DNA of 64,000 bases. Origin: Phascolomyces articulosus (taxonomy: Eukaryota > Mucoromycota > Mucoromycetes > Mucorales > Lichtheimiaceae). Numbering within the stretch: the stretch's first letter is position 1; the number at the start of each line of letters is the position of its first letter. The translations under genes were made by a program, and so were the position numbers. The stretch covers positions 62,001-126,000 of the forward strand of contig JAIXMP010000043.1 of NCBI GenBank assembly GCA_025677815.1. The letters are read 5' to 3'. The notes beneath the pieces are model-generated. The model was given only the letters and a program-made list of their open reading frames with translations. It searched no databases and was not told the DNA's origin. Positions 28,738 through 40,075 of the stretch are shown here, piece after piece.

Positions 28738-30970
28738 TCATACAATAATAGACAAATTTTCAATATGCGTTTCTAATAATTTCATACTTTGTCGTGATAA
28801 TCCATGAACATGTCTTAACACTACTGTATTCAATAAATTCTTATGCCACTGACAATCAATGATGTTTTCAACAGCTTGATCCGTAATAGGTACGTTTCCC
28901 AATTCAAGTGTTTCCAAAGAAGATGCAGGTTCCATTAAAAGCAACTTTGTAAATTCTTCCACGTCCGTTTCTGATATAATCTGATCCGAAGCAATCATTG
29001 TAAATTCCTTTAGACTTTTCATTCTCGTAACATGTTGCATGGCACTTTTGGTGAATCCATAGCACTGTACAATACGAATCACTTTTAATCCTGCTCCTTC
29101 TCCTCCTTCTTCTTGCTGAGAAACCAACATGAATTGATACATGAGCCAATCAAAAAATTCATCGACATTCACCTCGAATTTTGAAAATTCGAGCCTTGTC
29201 AGTCGTGTCTTTTCAACTATTGCATTCATGATATTTTTCATTTCAGGGTAATACATATCGATTTTGGCATCGCAGAGTGAAAGTTGTTTTAATACAGGAA
29301 AACATCGCAAAATCGCTCCAAGGTGCCAACAGATATGTCGACTTTTATTCGAACAAGAAAGATGAAAGGAAGTCAATCTGTGCATGGTGAAGTCGGTTAA
29401 TGCCTCCCATTCTAGCATTTGGGGATGCATATCAGCGATGCTTAAAGTCAGTGATAATTTTCGAAGCGTATGTTGACTTTGTTTTAGTCTTGTACGGATA
29501 TGTCTTGCAGTACGGATGTTATGAAGTACCAAACATTCAAGTCCGCCATTGTTCACATCACTATCTGTAGTAGTATTAGTTGTTGTAGCAATGGCAGCTC
29601 TTTCATGGCGCGGTGGAATTTGTTCATCGTCGTCAACATCAGCTTCGTCGTCGTTGTGGTGCTTATCCAACCATTCTTCCATGTTATCATCAGTGAATGC
29701 TCCTGTCCTAATATAAGTCAAATCCTGACACTGGTTTCGAATCACTCCCATAATATCTTCGTTGTCAATGGTGTATTTGGCATTGTAAAATATTCTGAAA
29801 TATCGAAGTTTAGGCATCCAAGGAAGCAATATATGTAATACTAATCTGAATGATCCTACATGATTGGGGAAATGTAAAACAAGATCCAACCGTGTCAATT
29901 CTGTTCTTGTCGATGGTATATCTCTATTATCGACGACATGTCCATCCAATGAATAAATGTTCAATTTGATAGTCGTCAATTTGGGACATAGTAATAGAAT
30001 ACGTCCCAATGAAACGTCGATAAATGATCGTGAAGTCAATTCCAGTTTTGTAAGTGTGTTTGAAAATAGTGGTAAAACAGAATATAACATTTTTTTTAAA
30101 CTAATTTCTGCATTGATGGTACCATCTCCTATAAACACAGGTTTATATCTAACTTTAGCTAAAAGCAGTTGTTCCCCATCCATCATCCAACCTCCTATCC
30201 CACATTATCGTTAACATACCAGTATCATAAATTGCAAGTGATTGTAAATTAAGAAAATTGTGCTCTTTGAGCAATCCAAGATATCTTTTTATCTTTTCTG
30301 GCCGTGCATGAATCAGCAACTCCTCGACATGAATCGAAATAATAGATAAAAGTTGAGTTGTTTTCTTCTTTTTTTTACCAGCAGTCGATATACCACTGTG
30401 TAAAACAAATTCTTTCCAAATATCAGTGTAATTCAAGACTTTGAGCCGCCATGAACGCGCCACATCGATGCATTGCATTGCAGATTTTGAATCCAGTTGA
30501 CTAATAATGTTGCATACTATTTCATATGGACATTGGTATAAAAAATCGACACGTCGTTCTAATCGTTCCTTTGCCATATATAATTGTTGCTGGAGTACAA
30601 GGCGATCTTCCATAGAGGATGAAAAATAACGGAGACCTTGTTCACATATCGATATGGATTCTTGTTGGTTTCCCTGACACGAATAAAGTACCCCTGCATG
30701 GATATAATGGGCTGGATTGTTCGGGTTGGTTTGTATTTTTATTAGTATTTCGTTTATTTCTTCTGTAAGCGTTTTATAAGATCGAGTGCTGGTAGTGCTG
30801 GTATAAGCGGCGTGTGTTATCATGGCAGTTGATCCATGTATAGGAATGTTGTTGTCATCGTTGTGAAGTAGTTGGTGATTGCTACTGAGTTGAACAGTGA
30901 CATCGCGATTATAGTTATTGAAATGAATGATTGTCACTGTAGGATTGAATGTTACTTTTGGAATGGTCAT
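28738..30970 (-). CDS. TPR-like/F-box/LRR protein, paralogue A (713 aa)
   Basis: Two exons, 30970..30220 and 30128..28738, with a 91-nt phase-1 intron after DTG. I chose the acceptor at 30129 because it gives GDGTINAEISLKK, matching the paralogues (GGKLNPDANLTKS and related). Residues 65-135 form a helical TPR-like unit (YKTLTEEINEILIKIQ; HAGVLYSCQGNQQESISI). Residues 141-190 are an F-box (DFLYQCPYEIVCNIISQLD, then VARSWRLKVLNYTDIWKEF). The C-terminal ~460 residues are irregular leucine-rich repeats broken by an acidic Asp-rich insert. The order TPR, F-box, LRR is that of yeast Dia2 and S. pombe Pof3, substrate receptors of SCF ubiquitin ligases. Orthology is not claimed; substrate unknown. 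First of four tandem intact copies on this strand. Confidence 0.82.
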
Positions 30971-31188
30971 ATTATATTATTTGATCGAATAACCAATACA
31001 CTCTATTTTTTTGAATCATGGTTTTTACGTTAATCATAATATATATCCTCTTGTTTATGTTAGGTATTGATCCGAATCTTACTTGAATCGTGTACATTGA
31101 ACTATGTTTTCAAAAAAGTAAACCTCTGAAATTGGCAATAGCTGAAATTTTTCTATACACTGTAAGCTTTATTAAGGTAATCATATAA

Positions 31189-33626
31189 TTAAAGTCTAGT
31201 TTTTTTCTGTGAGAATGTAAAGCTTCTAGTGAAAATAAAATCGCTATATGAAGAACAATGAAATTCATTATATAATGGGGCAATTTCTTCTTTAAGTATT
31301 TTGACGTTTTCAAATAAAATTTCTTTTGAGCGATATAACATCAATTTTTCTTGCAACATATCATGTCGTTGACATAAAGTAATCACATTTTTTATCGCTG
31401 TATCCGTAAAATGCATATTCAATAATTCAAGTTTTGATAATGCCTGAGGACGGGAGGAATCATATGCCAATTGATTGGTAAACATTTCGATAAACATATC
31501 CACACCTTTCCTACGCCTATGTTGGTAGCAAATCCCTAGGGTGAGTTCTTTTAGACTTGTAATGTGTGATATATCGAGGAAAGCCTTGAATAAAAATCCT
31601 TGACAATCAACAATCTTTAGATATTTTAATCCACTTGAAAATGTTGATGTTGATTGATAATAGTGTATTAACTGTTCGAAGAAATCTTGAGAGAATACAC
31701 TCATTGTTTTGAATTCAAGTCGCTTCAGATTGGGTAATGTAGTTATTGCGTTCAATATTTGATTGTTATTAATAGTTTCATCATCTATCTCAAAGGACGC
31801 AGGTATTAATGATGAATCTTCCAATACAAGTGCTTCTAGTGCTGGGAAACATTGTAAAATCGCAGCAAGTTGTTCGTAAACTGGTCCCCTCACCTTGGAT
31901 AATCGAAACATGGTCAATTGGTGCATTGTAAATGACGTGAAAAATTGCCATTCGTGCAGATCAGAAAAAAGAACGGTTTGATAGCCTAAGCAAATTGATA
32001 AACTTTGAAGTGTATGGCAACTTGCTTCCAACCGTGCTCGAAAGGATTGTGATGGTGTCATATTATGAATATCTATGTGTCTAAGTCCTTTCATTGTTGT
32101 GGTTGTTGCTATCCGTGAGACATCTGCTAGTGCAGGAGAATTATTTGAAGTAGTAACAGTATCAATTTCTTTGTCATTGATGTCGTCGTTGCCATCATCA
32201 TCAAGCAGCAGGGTTTCATCGTCGTTAAAATCTTGATTTTGAACATTATAGATTATATCTCCAAGTGGAGTAATGTACTTTGTCAACAAGCCGGTTTTAA
32301 TAATCTTGAGTTTCGGGCAATGGTCCCCGATGACTTCGATCATGTCTTGGGTATCAAACATGTCTTTGGCTTCATAATACACAACGAGGCGCCGTAATTC
32401 GGGTGTATATTTGACTGTTTCTCGATAAATATATCTGACTTCTTGTGGATTCATTGGCCAGTTGGCAGATATTTCCATATTGGTCAATGGTGATGTCAAG
32501 GATGGTTTTTCGTCTGGTTCCAACGATGACTTATGATTCAATGAATAGACTCGTAACTTAAGAGATTTCAGATTTCGACATATCAAAAGAATTCGATCCA
32601 AGGAGATAAGGACCACAGATTGCGAAATGATATCCAACCGTGTTAATGTAGAGGCTATGGAAGGTAATGCGTTGTATAAAGATTTTGTAAGGTTGGCATC
32701 CGGATTGAGTTTACCACCCCCTATTATAAAACGTAAGAATAATAACTGGTTATTTCACTACATCATCATTAACCATCCGAATAGATAGATGGAGGCTTCA
32801 TACTATTTTTTATAGCTGGTTTACCAGTGTCTGTGATCACCAAAGACTGTAAATTGGCAAATTTGTTTTTCTTGATGGATATGGAAAGATGTCTTCTAAT
32901 TTTTTCTGGTCTTGTATTGATATAGAGCGCCTTGATAATCTTTGATTCAATACTCAACAATTGTGTTATTTTGCGTTGTTTTCCCATGCCATCCTCCAAA
33001 GTGAAGTCTTTCCAAATGTTTAGATAGCCCAAGAATCTCTTTCGCCACATACGAGCTACATCTACCCCTTGAATTGCTGTTGCAAGATCTAGGTAACTAA
33101 TAATCCTATGGCTCACTTCATAAGGACATTGCCCAAAGATATCAATGCGTCTCTCGATTTTTGTTTTCGCCATATCAAGTTGCTGTTGAAGAAGAAGATA
33201 TTCATTCGCGAGCGATGATGGTGGTGAAGAAGCAACTCTATGGTTGTTAAGGCCTTGTTCACATAGGTGTATGACTTTCTCTTGATTTCCTTGACATGAA
33301 AAAAGTCTTACTGCAGATAAATAATTATTCAAATTTTGTGGATCCTTTTCGATTTCTTGCAATGTTTCCTCTATTTCTCGTTCAAGTTTTGTTACATATG
33401 CATTCTTGTTATTCGCCATTGTGGTGGATATTGGTTGAACAGTACTTTTGCCATTATTGTCGGCACTCCTAATATGATTCTGTTTTTCATTCTTGTGAAA
33501 TGCTTGTAATAGATTTTCCCTCTGCATCACTGTAACTTGTTTCAAATCTTCATTGAATTGGCTTGTAGCAATGTCGTCACTTTGCGCTTCACGAATGAGT
33601 TCATCAATACTTTTCCTGGATGTCAT
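31189..33626 (-). CDS. TPR-like/F-box/LRR protein, paralogue B (777 aa)
   Basis: Exons 33626..32825 and 32720..31189, phase-1 intron of 104 nt located as in its paralogues (after ITDTG). TPR-like segment about residues 77-155 (LEREIEETLQEIEKDPQNLN; SAVRLFSCQGNQEKVIHLCE). F-box at 161-210 (IDIFGQCPYEVSHRIISYLD, MWRKRFLGYLNIWKDFTL). LRR region about 465 residues with a Asp/Asn-rich linker. The C-terminus extends some 20 residues beyond the usual end, finishing FTFSQKKTRL. The longest member, with an N-terminal extension of about 35 residues before the helical segment. Likely an SCF substrate adaptor by architecture; partner and substrate unknown. Confidence 0.82.
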
Positions 33627-33955
33627 GGCCGAAAAAAGTGTTACTTGTTTTATCCTTTAATAAAAAACGGGTAAAAGAAAAGAAGAGGAATTAAAAGGCA
33701 TACTATAGAGATACACCTTTATATATTTTTCACTATAACTGATTTATATATAGTATAAAATAGCACAGCCGCAATTAATTATAAACATGATGGTTCGAAA
33801 TAAAAAAGCGACAAAAACGTTTATTATCTATATTACACGACTATTATATTACATATTACACAGGGTACTTTTTTTTTAAAAAAAAAGAACAAGTATAATA
33901 ATCATAATCATGGACATAAAATATTGGTGACACCAATGGTTTCAAGCTCTTGCAT

Positions 33956-35004
33956 CTAATATATTCTGAACGGATTCATTCGGTAATACAACGTTTCCCA
34001 TTCAAGCGAAGAAAGGAATGGAAGATCACAATTGCTTCCTACAAAAGACGTGTGTGTAAATGCATTGATTTCATCCGCAGATAATGCTGGGAAACAATCA
34101 AGGTCTTTTTCAGGGAGCAATGAATCAAGAGCAAAATGCTCTAAGCTTCTGATATTTGAAATATGTTGTAAAACCGTAGATGTAGATTTATTGCATTGAA
34201 AAAATTCGAGGAATCTTAACTCATTCTTAATGTTACTTCTAGACGTCATTGTGGCAGAATTATCCCCATATAATTGTTGTTCGGAAACAATGACAAAACG
34301 ATACAATATTGTTTCAAGGAACCGATGAACAGGAGTAGTGATATGGAATTGGTAAAGATTTGTTTTTTGAATTATTGCCTCGATCAATCGGGTTGCCTGA
34401 TTTTCTTGTTCCACAGCACCCGCTGCTCCATGACCGAACTCAACGTGTCCTAAATAAAGCAATTTTAGTGCAGGAAAGCTGTGTAGTATACCTGGCAGTA
34501 TTTGTGAATAAAGCGCTGCTGGACCATTGGATAGACTGAAGGGTGTGAGGTTGCAAAATGTTAACTTGATAAGAGAATCCCAATCATCCAAACCACGATC
34601 TAAAAGTTGACTTTTTATATATAGGACTTTGAAAGATAAAGTTCAAAGCGAATCACTGCTTTTTCTAATCGCGAACGTATGTTGTATGTTGAGTCTATTT
34701 CTCGAAGTTTCAACATTCGTACGATCCACCATTCGTCGGATCCTACCCATCATTGATTGCATCATATACACCATTATCGTTCAATAGTGCCAGATCCCGT
34801 CGACCACAAAAAGTGCCATAAGATGGAAATCCAACGTTGATTTCCTCCAATTCAGGACAGGTTAATGGCTTGCAACGTCTCGTTAATTTCTTGGGTAAGT
34901 GTTTTATAGGTTGATTTTGATATTTCTGACTTGTTAATAGTATCTATAGTGTCCATACTCAAATTCTTCCTATCACCGCTACTATTGTCTTGCATAATAT
35001 TCAT
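33956..35004 (-). pseudogene. F-box/LRR paralogue with internal deletion
   Basis: The copy starts at an ATG at 35004 (MNIMQDNSSGDRKNL) and enters the family helix STYKTLTQEINETLQAIN. It then jumps directly into the mid-LRR part: LTCPELEEINVGFPSYGTF, equivalent to the CPKLEYLKTGF segment of paralogue C. The rest of the TPR-like unit, the whole F-box, the shared intron and the first LRRs are missing, roughly 250 codons. A stop then follows DAINDG near 34744. The C-terminal LRR part remains open from 34591 to 33956 (YSQILPGILHSFPALKLLYL; HISNIRSLEHFALDSLLPEK) but ends early at MNPFRIY. Closest to paralogue C by eye. Its X-box-like promoter motif is still present. Confidence 0.8.
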
Positions 35005-35582
35005 TATTGTCAAGTTTGACCCCGGATTGTGGCTTGATTGAGAAAAAGAAATCCGCTAATCGATTTTATGAAAGAAGAGAATTCGGAAGTGGAATCATGC
35101 TCCTTTTTGAAAGAATTTTTTTTATTGCTGCGCATTCGCGTTATTTGGAATGATAAAGTGTGTAACTATAATTTGCAACGAACGATGAAATATTCCTAAA
35201 TAGGTTAAAGTTATATCAAATTTAAATCAAAATGGACACCGTTGCCATGACAACGAGAAATTAAACATCTCTTTCTGAATTGAAAGTATAACAACAATTA
35301 AGTGAGTTCAAGTAGCTATTTTTCCACCAAAATTTTACTTCAAACGTACTCTATTTTTAAATACTTCATCTCATTCATCTTTTATCGTGACAAAGAAATG
35401 AAATATATATTTACAGGATATGGAATAAAATGGTACATCTGTGGCAGGTGACAGAAGTATAGTTTATGTCAGCAGTTTAATAAGAATAATAATTTTATTT
35501 TGCCATAGCGATGTTAAATACAATTATTTTACTATAAGTATTACATTAAAATATCCATTCAATGGATAATGAGCAGGTAAAA
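35005..35582. other. Promoter region of the deleted paralogue and 3' side of paralogue C
   Basis: Non-coding AT-rich DNA. Contains the X-box-like palindrome at 35241-35254, described separately. Confidence 0.5.
35241..35254. promoter_or_regulatory. X-box-like RFX site upstream of the deleted paralogue
   Basis: GTTGCCATGACAAC: two half-sites GTTGCC and its inverted partner GACAAC, with one mismatch from a perfect palindrome. It lies about 237-250 bp upstream of the pseudogene's ATG. RFX-family winged-helix factors bind GTNRCC(N)RGYAAC-type sites. The binding factor is inferred. Confidence 0.5.
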
Positions 35583-37828
35583 CTAATTTAAACTTTCCAT
35601 ATAATTCTTCAGAAGCTCTCCTGCTTCTTTTGAGTGTCCATGAATCCTTTCCACAACCAATGACTTTAAGTTCTTGCAGATGACAATGTTCTGGATGGCT
35701 TGATCTGATAATTCCATACCATGTAATTCTAGCTTGGATAGTAATGGAAGACTACTCTTTTTAACGGAAGACGTTGGCAAGTGTTGCGTAAATTCATTGA
35801 TTTCATCGGCAGATAATAATGGGATATCAGTGGCTCTACACGCAGGTGGCACCATAGAAAGAATAATACATTTTAAACTTTTAATTCTTGTAATGTGTCG
35901 TAAAGCAGCAGCTGAAAATCCATCACAATCGGCAAACTGAAGTGATGTTAAAACGCCATTTGTGCTGTTGGTGGTAGCTGTAGACGTTATTTCTTGTTGT
36001 TGTTGCGCGACATCCCCATAATAGATCAAGAGTGCTTCAAAGAATGATTTAAATTCATTGCATATATTGAATCGATTGAATACGAGTCGGGTAAGTTTTG
36101 GTTTTTGAATAATGGCATTAATCAAACGGTTTGGCTTGTAGTCTTCTTCTGTTACATCTCCATTTGGTAACCCCATGGGTACCCGTTGATCCATTGATGC
36201 ATAACCCAAGCAAAGTATTTCCAGCACAGGTAACTTTTGCAATATATCGGGAAGTAATTGGGAATAAAATTGTGAGGTTGCATTTGCAAAGGTTAACGAG
36301 GCAAGATTGTGGAAAGTATAATTTGTGAACGCGCGCCAATCATTCAAGATGCTGTAAAAACGACCATGATGGCTTAGTGTCATGGATAACGTGTGAAGTG
36401 TATCAGTGCTTATCTCTAGTTTGGCAAGTAAAGGTGTTGGAGCAAATACATTGTGAATCACCACAGATCGCAACGACCCATTTGTTGTTGCTGTATTGTC
36501 ATCATTCTCGTTTTTATCGTCATTATCATTATTATGATCTTCCATAAATTGTTGTAGCTGTCTTTGTCGACTATAGTTTTTTAAACCACGAGATGTAAAT
36601 CCTGTTTTGAGATATTCCAATTTCGGACACCACCCTTTCAATGCTGACAAAATATCTCGACTATTAATACCAGATCCACCAGTATAATATACGGCAAGCA
36701 ATTGTAAGTTCGGAGTGTAAGGAAGTAGTTCATCCAAAACTGACCAAATTTTCCAATGGTGATAAGAACGGTGAATTATCTCTAATTTTTTCAATGACGT
36801 AAATTTGCCAAGGTACTCTCCTTCATATGAATGGTGTGATGACCGAGCAGGTGTAAATCCACTTCGTCGCTCATCTCGTACATCTTCTTTCATGTGGTAA
36901 ACATCTATCCTCAAATATTTGAGATGCGGGCATTGAGTTAATATACGAACAGGAGATAAGTTGGCAAACTTTTGAGAGGACAGTGTCACGTCTAAGTGCA
37001 TCAACTTAGATGAGATATAAGGTAGTGCATTAAACAAGGATTTAGTCAACTGGAGTTCAGGGTTACTGCTACCCTCGTCATCTAATAAAGAGTATTTTAG
37101 TTATTGCATGTCACTCATATGTACTCGTGCTTATATAATCATTCGGTTACTGTTGTATAGAATAATGGTTCATCCAAATTAATACCTTCATCTGAAACAC
37201 ACAAAGATCGTAGATTAGAAAAGTCATTTTTCTTGAATAAAGTAGTTGAAAGATATCGTTTTAACTTCTCTGGAGGAGAATGAAGGTATAGAACCTTGAT
37301 ATCTTTTGCTATAATTTTAAGTAATTGGGATAATTTGCGTGCTTTACAGATCCCTTCTTCCAAAGCAAATAATTTCCAAGCAGCCGTGTGATTCAACAGC
37401 TTTTGACGCCACATATGTGCAACATCTAAACATTGTAATACTGTTTCTGTATCAAGACGGCCAATAATATTTAATACGATTTCATAGGGACATCTTTCCA
37501 TAAAATCAACGCATCGTTCTTCTTGTGCTTTTGCTATATCCAGTTGTTGTTGAAGCAAAAGAACGTGACCTTGATCATCGGCACCGGATGAAATACTCGT
37601 TAAACCTTGTGTGAGAATACTGATCGCTTCTTGAGATTTTCCTTGACATAAATAGAGTTTTCCCACAGATAGATAGTTTTCAGTATTGTGTGGTATTTGT
37701 TGTATTTTCAGTAAAATTTCATCAACTTCTTGGGCGAGCGTTTTATATGTTGAGGTTGCTGGTTTCAAGATGTCAAGATCTTCGTTGCTGCTAAAGCTGC
37801 CATTCATTGTTGTTAGCTGATCCCGCAC
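35583..37828 (-). CDS. TPR-like/F-box/LRR protein, paralogue C (713 aa)
   Basis: Exons 37828..37186 and 37081..35583. The 104-nt phase-1 intron starts inside SDEG, at the same place as in the other members, so the downstream exon begins DDEGSSNPELQLTKSLFNAL. TPR-like segment about residues 28-103 (YKTLAQEVDEILLKIQ; SVGKLYLCQGKSQEAISIL). F-box 107-156 (DFMERCPYEIVLNIIGRLD, MWRQKLLNHTAAWKLFAL). LRRs follow (ILTQCPHLKYLRIDVYH; LPYTPNLQLLAVYY; RLVFNRFNICNEF), with a long Asp/Asn-rich insert and ending GELLKNYMESLN. A perfect X-box palindrome sits about 200 bp upstream. Same inferred role as the other members: SCF substrate recognition. Confidence 0.83.
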
Positions 37829-38550
37829 AATGATTTGATGGAAGGAAAAGCGTTGAGCGTTTTTTTAAATGACAGAAAAAATAGAGAGATTTAGAGTAAG
37901 TTTTTTTTTATAAATGAGATTTTGGTTGCATTGCCTGTTTTTATTGGAAGCAGAAGCATCTTCTATTAGTTACATCTTTTGACTAATATAAATTGATCGA
38001 AAATTTGGTGTAACACACACTGGTTGCCATGGCAACCTGTGTAACTGTTCCAAAAATCTGGATTTCCTCACCCTTTGCACTTGACAATAAAAAAGCTCAA
38101 GAGAAACGTTTTATAATAGGTATGATATGTTCAACCTATAATTAATTATATATATATATAATATAGAAAAGATACCCCATAAAAAGAGTGACCATCTTTA
38201 TGTTGCATAATTGGTTCAGTTGAGACGTAAAAAAGAGGCATAAATATAATATTATAACCAAAATACACCTTTTCTTTTGAATTGATGCCAAATAACGTAG
38301 TATAAGAATAATTCAAAATTGTTGATACGTCACCGTAGCATTGCTTTTGCCTAATATCAATTCATATATGAAATAATGTGGGAGTAGATTTTGGAAAATA
38401 AAAGTGTCATACTTGCTGATTATTGTTGCTCAAACATAAATACATTTTCATATTTTACATAGGGGATTAGATCCTGTGCTGCATATTATTTACACACTTC
38501 ATCTATTTTGTAAAACGCAGTGCGCACACTGTACCCCGCTTCGTTTTATA
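37829..38550. other. Promoter region of paralogue C and flank of inverted-repeat element
   Basis: Non-coding. Contains the perfect X-box at 38022-38037, AT runs near 38150, and then the left border of the inverted-repeat element. Confidence 0.5.
38022..38037. promoter_or_regulatory. Perfect X-box palindrome (RFX site) upstream of paralogue C
   Basis: GGTTGCCATGGCAACC is a perfect 16-bp palindrome containing the RFX consensus GTTGCCATGGCAAC at 38023-38036, flanked by further imperfect symmetry (ACACA left, TGTGT right). It lies 195-210 bp upstream of the start at 37828. Fungal RFX proteins (Crt1, Sak1 type) bind this sequence. Confidence 0.7.
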
Positions 38551-38785
38551 TTTGGAATCGTGTAGCGCACATATATATATATTTCAGAATCCGCACGAAG
38601 CGAAAAATAAAAAACATGCAACAAGCAACGTTGAATGAGGTTTTCGGTACTTGGCTATTAATGAGATTATGTTTCTCGTAAAATTTTGAACTTATATACA
38701 ACTTGAAGATTCTAGCTCTCTAATGGAACACAATACGATAAAAAGTGTGATTTACAGAAAGGATTGCTATTTGCCTTCTCATTAG

Positions 38786-39139
38786 CACTCATGACATTAA
38801 TAATTTGCATCTCAAGCCTCCATACTCTACCAACAGTGAATGGTGGATGAAAAATATGTAAAACAGTTTTTAGTTTGCTGTACAAGTTTGTTTTTTTTGC
38901 AGATATTGTAGATATAGACGATTTTGCATTTCACTGCAAAATATCACTGCCTGCCATATATGGTAATTTCTTATCCATATGCTTTAACGACGCACTTCAG
39001 AGCCAGATGAGCATGAAATCTCGCTCTGTTTTGTTTTATACAATAGTGGTGAGGTAGAAAACAATATATATTAATGCAGCTAGTCGATCATTATAGCCGT
39101 TGTGATATTAGAAAGGATAGTCTATGGCGTTATTTTTAA
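38786..39139 (+). repeat. Left arm of the long inverted repeat
   Basis: Pairs with 39500-39846 in reverse complement. Starts ATGACATTAATAATTTGCAT near 38791 and ends around TTATTTTTAA. Differences seen include G versus A near 38981 and 39129. Confidence 0.85.
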
Positions 39140-39499
39140 TGATAAATGCGAGTATAAAAAGCGGTTCACAATGATCAAGATGCTGGTTAACACCGTAAGA
39201 TCAGTTGAAAATATTTAAAAGAGCACTGTATATGGATTTTAATAAATATTTAAAACACGAACAGATACAAAAATAGGCACATAGCATGGTATATAATAAT
39301 TAGGTTGTTTTTCTCTAATATACACTATTATTCCATGATGATCACTAATCCACGCTTTAGATCCAATATACCTACAATTTTTTTCTTCTATTTCAGCATG
39401 CTTAAGATACTTTATTTATGCACAACACACAAAAAAAAGCATGCACAGATCCATGTGCTCAATTCTCATCGATACTGACATTATCTACGTTATTCTTAA

Positions 39500-39846
39500 A
39501 AATAATGCCATAGACTATCCTTTCTAATATCACAACGGCTATAATGATCGACTAGCTGCATTAATATATATTGTTTTCTACCTCACCACTATTGTATAAA
39601 ACAAAACAGAGCGAGATTTCATGCTCATCTGGCTCTGAAGTGCGTCGTTAAAGTATATGGATAAGAAATTACCATATATGGCAGGCAGTGATATTTTGCA
39701 GTGAAATGCAAAATCGTCTATATCTACAATATCTGCAAAAAAAACAAACTTGTACAGCAAACTAAAAACTGTTTTACATATTTTTCATCCACCATTCACT
39801 GTTGGTAGAGTATGGAGGCTTGAGATGCAAATTATTAATGTCATGG
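39500..39846 (-). repeat. Right arm of the long inverted repeat
   Basis: Reverse complement of the left arm. It directly abuts the outer repeat at 39847, unlike the left arm. Confidence 0.85.
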
Positions 39847-40075
39847 GTGCGCTACATGATTCCAAATGTAAAATACTGTAAGTACAAAAAATGCAACCTG
39901 CGAGATGTGTAAATTACAACGCGCGTACTACATGTTAATATATTATATTATACAAAGATAATAAACAGTCCTTCTATAGCAAAAAACAAAAAAAAATATC
40001 AAGTAAAGAATATATAAAACATATAGAACAGAGTTGATATATAAATAAATTAAAAAAAAGAATGAGAAATATTAT

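Larger units (their letters stand above)
38551..39866. mobile_element. Long inverted-repeat (fold-back) element
   Basis: Outer inverted repeats at 38551-38570 and 39847-39866 match at 19 of 20 positions (TTTGGAATCRTGTAGCGCAC, reading inward). Large inner arms at about 38786-39139 and 39500-39846 are nearly identical in inverted orientation; I saw only a few differences. The spacer is about 360 bp. The left side carries about 215 bp between outer and inner repeats that the right side lacks. No transposase is present, so this is a non-autonomous fold-back or MITE-like element, or a local inverted duplication. A 60-codon open frame occurs once in each arm only because the arms are copies. Confidence 0.75.

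Noticed and set aside
30181..30219. A shorter 25-nt intron in paralogue A ending at 30195
   Set aside because: Also keeps frame, but is too short for splicing and adds residues absent from the paralogues; the 91-nt intron fits the family alignment.
38875..39057. 60-codon frame in the left repeat arm, with an almost identical twin at 39578-39760
   Set aside because: The similarity is explained by the inverted repeat. No start context, no conserved domain, and one copy would be enough to look open by chance.
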